A DNA stretch of 64,000 nucleotides, taken from contig NW_025408669.1 in NCBI RefSeq assembly GCF_020360975.1, forward strand, positions 7,750,001 through 7,814,000, in the 5' to 3' direction. Within the stretch, counting starts at the first letter, position 1, and every line of letters starts with the position of its first letter. Shown here one piece after another: positions 55,713 through 64,000 of this stretch. This DNA is from Hirsutella rhossiliensis. Taxonomy: Eukaryota; Ascomycota; Sordariomycetes; Hypocreales; Ophiocordycipitaceae. The notes under the pieces are model-generated. The model did no database searches. It worked only from the letters and a program-made list of their open reading frames with translations, and was not told where the DNA came from. Made by a program: the position numbers and the translations under genes.

Positions 55713-57105
55713 TTAGTAGTACCGGGAGGTTCGCGTTGAACAAGAAGCGCCGAGCATGGCCTGAACGGCGGACGCGAGTTCTTGGATGCGCGCCTCGTGG
55801 CCCTGCACAAGAGCGGCGAGGTCGTCAGTCGCGGCCTTGTAGGGCCGGGCAGAGACATCGTCTTGCTTGTTGCTCACGTCGCGCGCGTGCAGCAGCGAGT
55901 CGATGGCGAGTATGTCCTCCCCCAGCCGGGCAATGGACGCCTCCTCGCCCTGCGCATGCCGGCTGGTGCAGTATAAGATAAGCGAGTCCATGGGCGTCGT
56001 ACCCACCGACAGGGCCGGCACGTCCAGTCGCTGGTGGGCCGCGGCAATCTCGCCGGCCGGCACCGTCTTGGGCTTGGCCGTGAGTTCTTAGTGGACGTCG
56101 TAGAGGGCGCCGTGCAGGCAACGACAAGCCGGTCCGTGGACGCGAGCCAGGCCCTGAAGGGGTCCGAATCGGGCACATCCTCACGGCCATATCGAGCGCG
56201 TCCAGCTCTGCCCCACGCGAGTACTGGCTCTCACTCCAGAGCGGGTCGACGGCCTTGTCCGCGTGCTAGCCGAGGACTTAGTGGCTCTCGCTGGCCTCGG
56301 TCAGATATTGCGGCGGCGCGTCGGGAGCCAAGGCAACTCCGTGATACTTGAAGTTGTCGAGAAAGCCAAAGACGTTTGTGTTGTGCAGCCGGAAGTCGGC
56401 GAAGAGCTGGTTACTATTGCGGAGCAGGCTGATGTTGACACTCGCGGCGTCGGCGTCGGCGGATCACGCCTCCAGGGGCTTCTTGCGGCCGATGTCGCCC
56501 TTCTCCTGCTGCTCAATGTCGTCGGCCTGTCCGCTGACGCCGACGAAGAAAGGCGAGACATCGGCCTGCAGGTCGTACTCGGACGGTATGTTGCCGAGCG
56601 TCCAGAGATGGTCGCTCTCGACCACCCAGGCTTGGCACTCACTGTAGTGTTGCCGCGCGGCGGCTGGCCAGACCGAGTCCAGTTCGAGACGGCGGAGGAC
56701 AACCCAGCACCTGGGGGGCCGGTGGAACTCGAGCTGACTAGCATTGGCCGTTGTGCTCTTTGCCTATTGAGCCCCGGGCTACCTGAAACTGAGGCTGGGC
56801 GGGCAGGTCGTGCTTGAGCCGCTCCGGCTCATGGCTGCTGGCCAAGACTGCGCCGGCCGAGTACAGGCCGCTGCGGTAGAGCCGCGGCAAAATCCAGTGC
56901 AGGTAGACGCCACAGCAGTCGAGGCGCGCCACCTGCCGGCCGGGAGCGCCGAGATCGATCAGACGCGGGTTGAGGTCCGCCGGCGCGGCGGTGTGCAGGC
57001 CGGAGAGGCCAAGAACGTCACTCTGGATGAAGAAGCTGTCAAGGCGCAGGAAGGTGTAGTTGGACTGCAAGATGGGGATGATGCGGGTAACCTTGTCGTC
57101 ATCGG
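55713..57105 (-). pseudogene. Fragment of a large fungal protein of unknown function (N-terminal part)
   Basis: The minus strand carries protein-like sequence broken by stops and frame changes. It reads from 57105 (TRIIPILQSNYTFLRLDSFF), through GVYLHWILPRLYRSG, VVESDHLWTLGN, QLFADFRLHNTNVFGFLDNF and DPLWSESQYSRGAELDALDM, to a last frame with TTPMDSLILYCTSR and GEDILAIDSLLHARD. In-frame TAG/TAA codons sit where Trp, Tyr or Gln are likely, consistent with G-to-A or C-to-T decay. I cannot name the family; the motif series reads like one long soluble protein seen in filamentous fungi. The rest of the gene is not contiguous: sequence resembling its later part lies at 60.2-61.9 kb. Confidence 0.6.
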
Positions 57106-57137
57106 TTTTTTATCCTCCCTGTATTCAAGCCGTGCCT

Positions 57138-57271
57138 CAAGGAACCAAGTGACGAAAGGTCTTATTACGCACAGCGTGGAAGCCGCCAGGACTATAAATG
57201 CCTTAAGGAACGAAGTAACGAAAGGTCTTATTATACACCGCGTTAAAACCGCTAGGACTATAAATCCTGCC
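57138..57271. repeat. Tandem duplication, about 67 bp
   Basis: AAGGAAC(C/G)AAGT(G/A)ACGAAAGG starts at 57138 and again at 57205, each copy continuing to ACTATAAAT.CC. Several differences between copies are CA/TA or TG/TA changes. Confidence 0.8.
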
Positions 57272-57394
57272 CTCTAATTAGTAATTCTAAAGACCCCCTA
57301 TAACGAGCTAGGGTTAGTTATCGTTAGCACTTAGACCGGCTGTTACCTTCCTAATAGTAAGTTTTACCTTTTAATTAGTTATCTTAAAGGTACC

Positions 57395-57681
57395 TCTTAA
57401 GTAGAGGCTGAAGAGTATAGTAGAAGAAATATAGGCATAGAAAGGTAAATTTAGTAATATATATCTTAGTCTATCTATTAGGATAAGGGAGGGGCTTATA
57501 TAGGTATAGTAACTATATATAGCTAGCTAAAAGAGGGTATTAAGATATTCCTATACCTAAGTTAGGCCTATATTATATCCTTAGGCTAAGGGAGTAATAT
57601 TGACTTAGGCAGGCTCCCTTATATATTACTATTAGGCCTACTAGGCATAATTATAGCTTCTTATACCTACTCTCCTTAATA
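57395..57681 (-). repeat. RIP-mutated solo LTR of the Copia family
   Basis: 287 bp alignable end to end with the LTRs at 4988-5277 and 11154-11443 but much richer in TA. It is flanked by GTACC (57390-57394) and GTATC (57682-57686), a target duplication differing by one C/T transition. No internal element sequence adjoins it, so it is a solo LTR left by recombination. Confidence 0.88.
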
Positions 57682-59227
57682 GTATCTTATAATTAGTTAG
57701 GATTAATTATCCTATAATATAAAGACCGACTATTACTATTAGGAAAGTTAATATTAGTATATATACTAGAGATAACTAAATTTTAGCTAATTATAAAAGG
57801 GTTTTATAATAACTAATTTTTAGGCAGGATTTTAGAGCTTTAGGAGGTATAGAAAGTTAAGGAGAAGAGAAGAAGAGAAGTAATATAGCAAGGGCTTCTT
57901 ATAGATGTGGCAAAAGACAACACGGAATTATCGACAACGGCTGGGGGGGACAAGGTAAAAGAGGGGACATTAAGATTCTAGCTATAAGGGATTTCTTATC
58001 TGGTTATAAGAGTGTCATGGGGTCAGCCCTTGGTTATTGTTTGGTTGCTCGACCAGACGTTCTTATGTGTGGTTAATTGACGAAGCTGTCCCTTAGTCAA
58101 TTCTGTTCCCTTTTGTCATACTCATCCTATGGCAGGGGAAGTCCAGTAGCGCGACCACTGCCTTTGCCCTTCCGGGGCAAGGCTCTTACAAGAGCTATAG
58201 GGGTGTAAGGAGGAGCATTAGGTAGAGGAAGGAGATAGGAATACAAAGCATTAGCAATGTACTTGGTAGACATACTTTTGCCCTCTAGGGAATCGAGCAG
58301 CTTTGCCCTGCTTGTCTAGCATGATACCTTAAGTTTCCCCTTGCAATTTACATGCACTTTCTGCATCTCTCTTCGCGAGATATGCAGTACGTAATAAGAC
58401 ATTTCGTCACTTTGTTCCCCGAGGCACTAGTAGGCGCACCCTGCAGTGTTAAGCACACAACTAATTCCTGAACATTAGTCAGTCTGTAACACACGCTGGG
58501 CCGTGACAAGGTCCTCTCTTTCAGGAAGGACAGGTAGCAATTTATACATACACTCTCTTTTAATGCAAAGACTCAATAGCTAATAATACATTCCTAGATA
58601 AAAAGGCGGCGTGCCAATCGGGACTATCGCAGTTTTCCTGGAGAACACGACTTTTGCAATGCTCCTTTGTAAGGTATATAGCTAAAGCAACCTTCAGAGA
58701 GATGAGCACCAAGGTCTGCCAAACCGTTTGCCCCGCTTGCTGCTTCGCTTCCTCGCCTAGGAGTTCAGGGGTGGTGGGCGGCGGGACATAGAATCCTCTT
58801 GTTACGCAAGACAAATTAGTAGAGGAGTGACCGTGGGGCCTAGGGGCCCTATACGCTACGGCCATTCCAACTTGCACAAGTTTTTACATGGTTGAAATCT
58901 ACTCTACTTAATGTACTGGCTGCTTAAGTGGAGTAATCTTATGAGAAGCCCCATAATTCGAGAGGGCGGCTCTTATTAACAGATGATATGGCTTTTTGTT
59001 TATGCACATGGCGGTCAAAGGGTGTCTAAACGGGTTATCTAGACTCAGGAATCACTTTTGGCATGCAAGCAGTGTAATTGCGATTTATGCAGGCTCCCCA
59101 GAAGAGGGCATAGAAAATTCTAGTCTTTCTATATATACCAGGTTATTCGTGGCCATTTTATCTGTATTATCAGACAAGTCTAAACCCCTAGCACCTCTTT
59201 GATATATCTAAGAAGTCTTGTTGTCAT
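57682..59227. other. Intergenic, repeat-derived
   Basis: AT-rich TA-dense sequence to about 57900, then a dispersed repeat copy (58012-58178) and unassigned sequence up to the secreted protein gene. An open frame at 58560-58877 (minus) has no domain. Confidence 0.45.
58012..58178 (+). repeat. Dispersed repeat, copy 2
   Basis: Matches the reverse complement of 40565-40705 with scattered differences and small indels. Confidence 0.7.
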
Positions 59228-60184
59228 ATGTCCTTGAGCGACAAGATGGTTTCCTCTATCCAGTTTCTCATCGCGGCGCTGACCGTTCTAGCGCCAGATG
59301 TCCGTGCCGACGTGGGCTGCATTAATTTGCAACGTCCCTTGCCCTACTATACTTCCCACCAGGGGGGATGTTGCAGTCTCGACTTTGCTGTGGCCAAGCG
59401 CGACGATAAAGGCCAAGTACTCAACGTTCAATGCGGCGATACCCCTAATACGTGTGAAACTCTCGAGGGCGTGGCCGCGTGTTTTCGGCAACCGGGCGAA
59501 CCCCAGTGCCCCGATGGGTTAAGAGCCAGTATAGAGTCCTTCCAACAGGGTAGGTGTGGTGTTGAGCCGGGGGCGCCAGCTTCAGGTTACCCTCCCAACA
59601 ACAACGTTGGATGTTACAGTGGCCGCATCTACGTCAATCGAGGGGAATGTTGCAGCACCGACTACGTTGTGGCCGAGGGCGACGGGTTTCGATGCGGTGA
59701 TAAACTTGGTACTCTTGCCGCCGACAGCGAACGCCCCGAACATCTCAAGGACGTGCCGGCTTGCAACGGAACCATCGATAAAAACTGGTGTCCTCGCGGG
59801 GTGCATGCCTCAGAATGGGCCATCAATAGAGGCGATGTGTGCACCATCAATAGAGGCGATGTGTACACCGATACAGGCTGCTGCCAGGAGATGTACTCGC
59901 GCGACAAAGATGGCGTTTGCCAGCCATATATCGAAGGATCTGGCAGTTATGCGGAACTATTTGCAGCACGGAAAGCCGACGGGTGCGAGCTCCCCAAGAG
60001 AAGCTGTCGATGCTGCCCCAACCGCAAACACTTTCGAAATGCCAACGGTGAGTGCAGTGAGTTCACCGCCGGAGGAGAAAAAAAGCGAGCTTTCAATGTA
60101 TGGAGAACTCGCAATGAAATCGGCAAGGGCGATGGGTGCACCGACTACCTGAAACCCGAGGATGTAAGAGACGAGACTCCTTAG
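59228..60184 (+). CDS. Secreted cysteine-rich protein with repeated Cys module
   Basis: A single exon of 318 codons; a second ATG at 59246 is equally good. A signal peptide (IQFLIAALTVLAPDVRA) is followed by a Cys-rich mature protein. A module of the form GC-x6-Y-x4-G-x-CCS-x-D-x2-VA-x(n)-CGD occurs twice: first near residues 30-70 (GGCCSLDFAVAKRDD, CGD), then near 128-160 (GECCSTDYVVAEGD, CGD). A shorter variant follows (DTGCCQEMYSRD). A 24-base in-frame tandem repeat (59821-59868) encodes INRGDVCT then INRGDVYT. I recognise no enzyme motif. Intact secreted Cys-rich genes inside decayed, repeat-rich DNA are often effectors or secreted defence proteins; that role is inference only. Confidence 0.75.
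   Translation: MSLSDKMVSSIQFLIAALTVLAPDVRADVGCINLQRPLPYYTSHQGGCCSLDFAVAKRDDKGQVLNVQCGDTPNTCETLEGVAACFRQPGEPQCPDGLRASIESFQQGRCGVEPGAPASGYPPNNNVGCYSGRIYVNRGECCSTDYVVAEGDGFRCGDKLGTLAADSERPEHLKDVPACNGTIDKNWCPRGVHASEWAINRGDVCTINRGDVYTDTGCCQEMYSRDKDGVCQPYIEGSGSYAELFAARKADGCELPKRSCRCCPNRKHFRNANGECSEFTAGGEKKRAFNVWRTRNEIGKGDGCTDYLKPEDVRDETP
59821..59868 (+). repeat. 24-bp in-frame tandem duplication in the secreted protein gene
   Basis: ATCAATAGAGGCGATGTGTGC is repeated immediately with a single G-to-A change that turns Cys into Tyr. Confidence 0.93.
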
Positions 60185-60204
60185 ATATTAAAGAATATTA
60201 CTAT

Positions 60205-61873
60205 TTACATAGAAATATCTATATCGGTGGCATCCAAAGCCGCGGCAGGGTGGCTTTCAAGTGCCGCAGGATATACATGTTTTACTTGAGCGGCCTTGTC
60301 CTGCTGCGAGACCGTGTACTGGCGCAGCACATCGAGCTGGAGCAGCTCGGGCGCCAGGCCGCGGCCAACAGCCAAGCGCTGCTGGTGCGGCAGCTGCGTG
60401 AATACAATCCCCGAGAAGTCGTCGGATCCGGCCACACGGTCCAAGAGTTCAAGAATGACGCCGTCGGCCATGATCTCCCAGCGCAGCAAAGTGGCCCGCC
60501 CCGGGCACGTGCCGGCCGCCGGCTCGGATAGGACCGAGACCCGGAGGTCCGGAAACATGTTGACGATGTCAAACCGTAGGTAGAAGGAAGCCGTGCTATC
60601 GGGATCTGTAGCGGCTGCGGCTGGTCGCTGGGCGTTTGTTGGATGTATTCGTTGACGGCGGCCTTGATGGCGACGCGGTCGCGGACCTCTCCCGTATGCT
60701 TCCTGAGGCTCAGCGCGTCTTCCACCATGGCGTCGACCCTGTTCGGGTCTATGTAGAAGAAGCATAGGTTTTCCGTGCCGAGGTGGCTTGGGTCGGAGAT
60801 GAGATTTAGTGCGCGGGCACGCCGTGAGAGGTCATGCGATCGAGAAGCCACGCCAGCACCACCGGCCGATCCGCCGACACAGGCGCATTTGTCTCTTTTT
60901 AGAGGAAGGCGTCGGCGGCCTAGGCGAGGGCGCGTGCCGCTGTCGTCGCCTGGTCTGGGTACTGCCCCTGAATCGGGTGGGCGCTATTAAAATTATAGCC
61001 GAGCCCCAGATGGTCAGTCGGCCGACGCCAGCCGCGGGCGCAACCACCGCTTCGCAGGCGCGCCAGGGGTGAACCTACCGTCGCCATCGCCAAGGCTCGG
61101 CGGCAGATGGATCTGGTCCAAGCTGGCCACCGTCGGCGAGATATCGTGCAAGACGTCGGTGCGCAGGCGCAGGCTGTCAGGGGCACCGGCCGCGCGCACG
61201 GCCGAGATCTTGGACTCGCGCGCAGCTCCTCGCTCTCTGAATGGTGGCCCTCAGGCACAGGAGGGCGGCGCCATAGCTCTGGTCGCCGAGGGCCAGCGTG
61301 CGGCGCACCTGCTAGGTCGCGGCGTAGCTAATATCCATGATGCCGATCTCTTGATCCAGGATCTGGAGGTCCTGGCTCGAGTTTGAGCACGCATTGAGCC
61401 CGCTGCAGCCACCCCACGAAATTGGGTGTAAGCGGCCTCCGGTAGAGGACGACGGTCTGCTCGAGCGTCTGGACCGGTGCTTGACCGCCTGCAGCCGGGC
61501 TGCAATCCTCGCGGGAACCTGACCAGCCTGCTTGAGTGGCGCGATTACGCCCTCGAGCGGGCAGCGGACGCCGAGCGTCTTGCCGAGGTGCTCCATAGCA
61601 TCGGCGACGTTGAGCATGCCCGGGGGGTGGGCCATGTAGTTCCAGCTAGGCAGCGAGCAAAGGGCCACGTTGTCCTTGCCGGCACCGGGGAAGCTTATAG
61701 CCTTGACGCCCTCGGTGGACACTGGAGACAAGATGCACCGAGACGGAGAAGGGCGATATCTGGCGCAGCGGCCCGCAGCAGTTGCCAACGACGGTTGGGA
61801 AGATGCTAATGTCCTCGACGCCGCCGGCGGGGAAAACTGAGGCGCGCCGACGGAAAAAGTCCGTGATTTTCAC
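60205..61873 (-). pseudogene. Fragments of the same large fungal protein (later part), broken
   Basis: Read on the minus strand from 61873: ITDFFRRRASVFPAGGVEDI, FPTVVGNCCGPLRQI, then PSWNYMAHPPGMLNVADAME and KQAGQVPARIAARLQAV. Further down come HLGLGYNFNSAHPIQG, VSADRPVVLAWLLDRM, NLCFFYIDPNRVDAMVED and TASFYLRFDIVNMFPDLRVS, ending near 60205. Frames change several times and stops interrupt the series. The fragment order relative to 55.7-57.1 kb is the reverse of what a single minus-strand gene would give, so the locus has been rearranged or holds two partial copies. The family is not recognised by name. Confidence 0.6.
60885..61043 (-). repeat. Inverted repeat arm within the broken gene, left
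   Basis: Its reverse complement matches 61879-62040 over about 160 bases, including GCTCGGCTATAATTTTAATA and CAGGCGACGACAGCGGCACG. Confidence 0.88.
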
Positions 61874-61878
61874 GTTAA

Positions 61879-62040
61879 GTTGCGCCCGCGTCCGGCGTCG
61901 GCCAACTGACTATCTAGGGCTCGGCTATAATTTTAATAGCGCCCACCCGATTTAGGGGCAGTACCTAGACCAGGCGACGACAGCGGCACGCGCCCTCGCC
62001 TATGCTATCGACGGCTCTCTCTAAAACGAGACAAATGCCC
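61879..62040 (+). repeat. Inverted repeat arm, right
   Basis: A copy of 60885-61043 in opposite orientation. Where the arms differ this copy mostly has T for C or A for G (for example CCGATTTAGG against CCGATTCAGG), so it is the more mutated copy. Confidence 0.88.
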
Positions 62041-63014
62041 ATCCGTGCCTAAAAGAACCTTGAGCCCCTTCGAGCAGGCAGCGTGCACCACCCCCTCATT
62101 ATACGAATTATCAATAAATCAGTCGCAGAGATCACCATTGACGTGTTCGCCATGAACAGCTCGCACCGAAATCACCAGTACAATCTCAATAACCTGCAAG
62201 ACGAGGTGGCCGCGGTCTCCGTGCCCAAGATGCAGGTTTCTGTCCTCAACCCTCGCTGGCTCCTCCGGGACAAGATCATGTCAACTTGAGCGACATGGCG
62301 ATCAGAGGGTCAAAACGACTTCGATGACGCCGCCACTCTACTGGGCGTTGTCGACTCCAACTGCCAAAACCTTGCCGGCCACCAGGACGCACTTCGATAC
62401 GTGCTGCCCCAAAAACCTGTCCTTCGGCATCTATTAGAGCTCAAAGTTGTAGGCCCGGGAAGCCATGGACGGTGAATAAGTTGACACAAGTGTACTGACC
62501 CTTGGACAGGACCCAATTGCTATACATGGGTACGACCGGGTGTCTTGAGCGCCATGTCTTCAAATTTGAAGCCAAAAAATCGCGGTACTTAGTTGATTCT
62601 CACGGTCGGTATTGTTGCAATGCCGCCAAGATGTTGTGCCATGAGGCCGGCGCCAGGCTAAAAGATAGCCTACTGGCTTTATAGGTGTGACTGTTAGTAA
62701 GAGGACGCCATATACCGCACCATTGGACATCTGTCAAGCGGTTAGCCGCTTTCACGGTATTAATCGTCAAATATTACACCATACCAGACAAGGCGACGCC
62801 CCAGACGGCACGTAGAAAATTATTTTATTCTAGCTGTTAGGAAAGTATCGCTGATTGTAAACGCCACCTTGGGATAGTCTGCTCAATGCAGTGGCATGGC
62901 GTTGCTCATCCGTGAGAGCTCCAGAGATGACGTCTTGAGCAGATATAAGAAAATATTCAATTATTCATTGCCGCGCGACATTCTCTCTCCTCCTGACTGC
63001 CAAGTTGATTAAGG
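62041..63014. other. Intergenic, possible gene debris
   Basis: No firm gene. Plus-strand frames at 62083-62289 and about 62322-62478 look protein-like (QYNLNNLQDEVAAVSVPKMQ; DDAATLLGVVDSNCQNLAGH) but are in different frames and match no family I know. Confidence 0.35.
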
Positions 63015-63455
63015 TCAATATCCCTGGCTCGGGGAGAGACATATGCCTTTGCATTTTTTCTTGGCGTAACCCGAGCCCGCGTATTTCGAACCGCAGTCTT
63101 GCCTTGGATCCTTGTAACATTGAAGTCCCTTAGAACATGCCTGGCCGGGAAGCTCACAGACCTGAGTATTCTTGGGGATACAGATTCCGGGGATATCGCA
63201 GGCCATGCCACAACTGCGTGGATTTCGAGGATCATCTACACATGTTGACTTCTGGTCGCAGTACAAGGGCTTGATAGTGTGCCCTCCGCATGCGGGATAA
63301 GAGGGCTTATACCCGGTTCTGCGCGAGCCATGGTCGGTCGGTCCCGCAAGGGTGAGGGTTGGAGGGCCGGTGAGGGCGGAAGCGACAACGAAGCCGAGAA
63401 GCATTGTTGCGAGGGGGTATGGCAAGGGGGTAAAGAGGTGTTGGTAAAGCAACAA
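63015..63455 (-). CDS. Small secreted cysteine-rich protein
   Basis: A single exon of 146 codons; an internal ATG at 63404 begins MLLGFVVASALTG, a compact signal peptide, and is the likely start. The mature part has 12 Cys, an even number that suits six disulfides, with motifs YPACGG, LYCDQKSTCVDD, SCGMACDIPGICI, GQACSKGLQCYKD and CKGICLSP. The protein is basic, without enzyme motifs. It could be an effector, antimicrobial or structural secreted protein. Its nearest neighbours are repeats and gene fragments. Confidence 0.65.
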   Translation of the reverse strand: MLLYQHLFTPLPYPLATMLLGFVVASALTGPPTLTLAGPTDHGSRRTGYKPSYPACGGHTIKPLYCDQKSTCVDDPRNPRSCGMACDIPGICIPKNTQVCELPGQACSKGLQCYKDPRQDCGSKYAGSGYAKKKCKGICLSPSQGY

Positions 63456-64000
63456 TAGCCGGCCTGGTATCAGAAAGAAAGGATCAGTGGAGCTACTATA
63501 TACCTAGGGGGCCTGACGACAAAATGCGACTGTCTCACCTATGAGAAAATGCACATTCCAGGCCCTCACCTGATGCACTTATGCGAAGATGGACGAGACG
63601 GACGAGTTGCCCGCGAGACTTTTTGACCAATTCAACAAGACCTACCCCAGACTCTTAACGTCAGTGTTGATATATTTGACTCTGGCCCACCCACAACAGA
63701 CGCCCGAGTTGTCTTAAGCGGCTCTCCCTCGATATTAACGTGTGGATGAAAGGATGGCTATTCCTTGACTGGAGGAAGGCGTCTAGGGGGGGTAGGTCCA
63801 TATATATCATCACGTCTTCTCGGCAAACCTTTCGAAACCAAGCCTAAAACACGAAAAAAGCATACGCTTAGAACTATCGCGAATAGCGTATTGCGCCCCC
63901 CTAAGTATAGCCTCGTGTAGCTACTAGCGGGTGCGTAATATACTGCCGAAGATTGCGAATTAGGCGAGGTTCTCCCCTATACGGGTAGAAAACTTATCCC
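63456..64000. other. Right-edge intergenic sequence
   Basis: The promoter of the small secreted protein and about 0.5 kb of unassigned sequence, becoming TA-rich after 63840 in a way that resembles the RIP-mutated DNA elsewhere in the window. Confidence 0.4.

Overview
The window is filamentous ascomycete DNA (Pezizomycotina, probably Sordariomycetes). Genes have short GT-AG introns of about 50-90 bases, coding sequence is GC-rich, and repeats carry the CpA-to-TpA signature of repeat-induced point mutation (RIP). Gene families such as a SAT-type non-reducing polyketide synthase, FRE-type ferric reductase, LtrA-like protein and M43 secreted protease are typical of such fungi. I inferred all splice sites by eye; each multi-exon gene given here keeps frame across its junctions.

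Left part (1-18.3 kb): a partial gene of unknown function runs off the left edge. It is followed by a GOOX/BBE-like FAD oxidase, then a complete 6.46 kb Ty1/Copia retrotransposon with matching 5-bp target duplications. Next are a full-length HMG-CoA synthase pseudogene with three in-frame TAG codons, a class A FAD monooxygenase with a possible frameshift, and a small putative membrane protein.

Middle (19-29.3 kb): a ferric/cupric reductase gene stands head to head with a BIM1-like, GPI-anchored, LPMO-fold copper protein, suggesting metal handling. A full ABCC (MRP-type) transporter follows.

Polyketide locus (31.8-48.5 kb): a 2368-residue non-reducing PKS (SAT-KS-MAT-PT-ACP-ACP-ACP-R, with no C-methyltransferase or thioesterase) is followed by a hydroxynaphthalene-reductase-like SDR, a scytalone-dehydratase-like gene and a second SDR. 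The PKS and the second SDR share a homologous promoter module with a CGGCGAT(C/G)GCCG palindrome, so they are probably controlled by one factor. Reductive release plus a reductase/dehydratase pair predicts a deoxygenated aromatic polyketide aldehyde or alcohol. No pathway transcription factor was seen in the window.

Right part (49-64 kb): an intact seven-exon LtrA-like membrane protein and a secreted M43 metalloprotease are followed by a decayed region. This holds rearranged fragments of one large gene family, a RIP-mutated solo LTR of the same Copia family, inverted repeats, and two intact genes for secreted cysteine-rich proteins. It looks like a repeat-rich accessory region.
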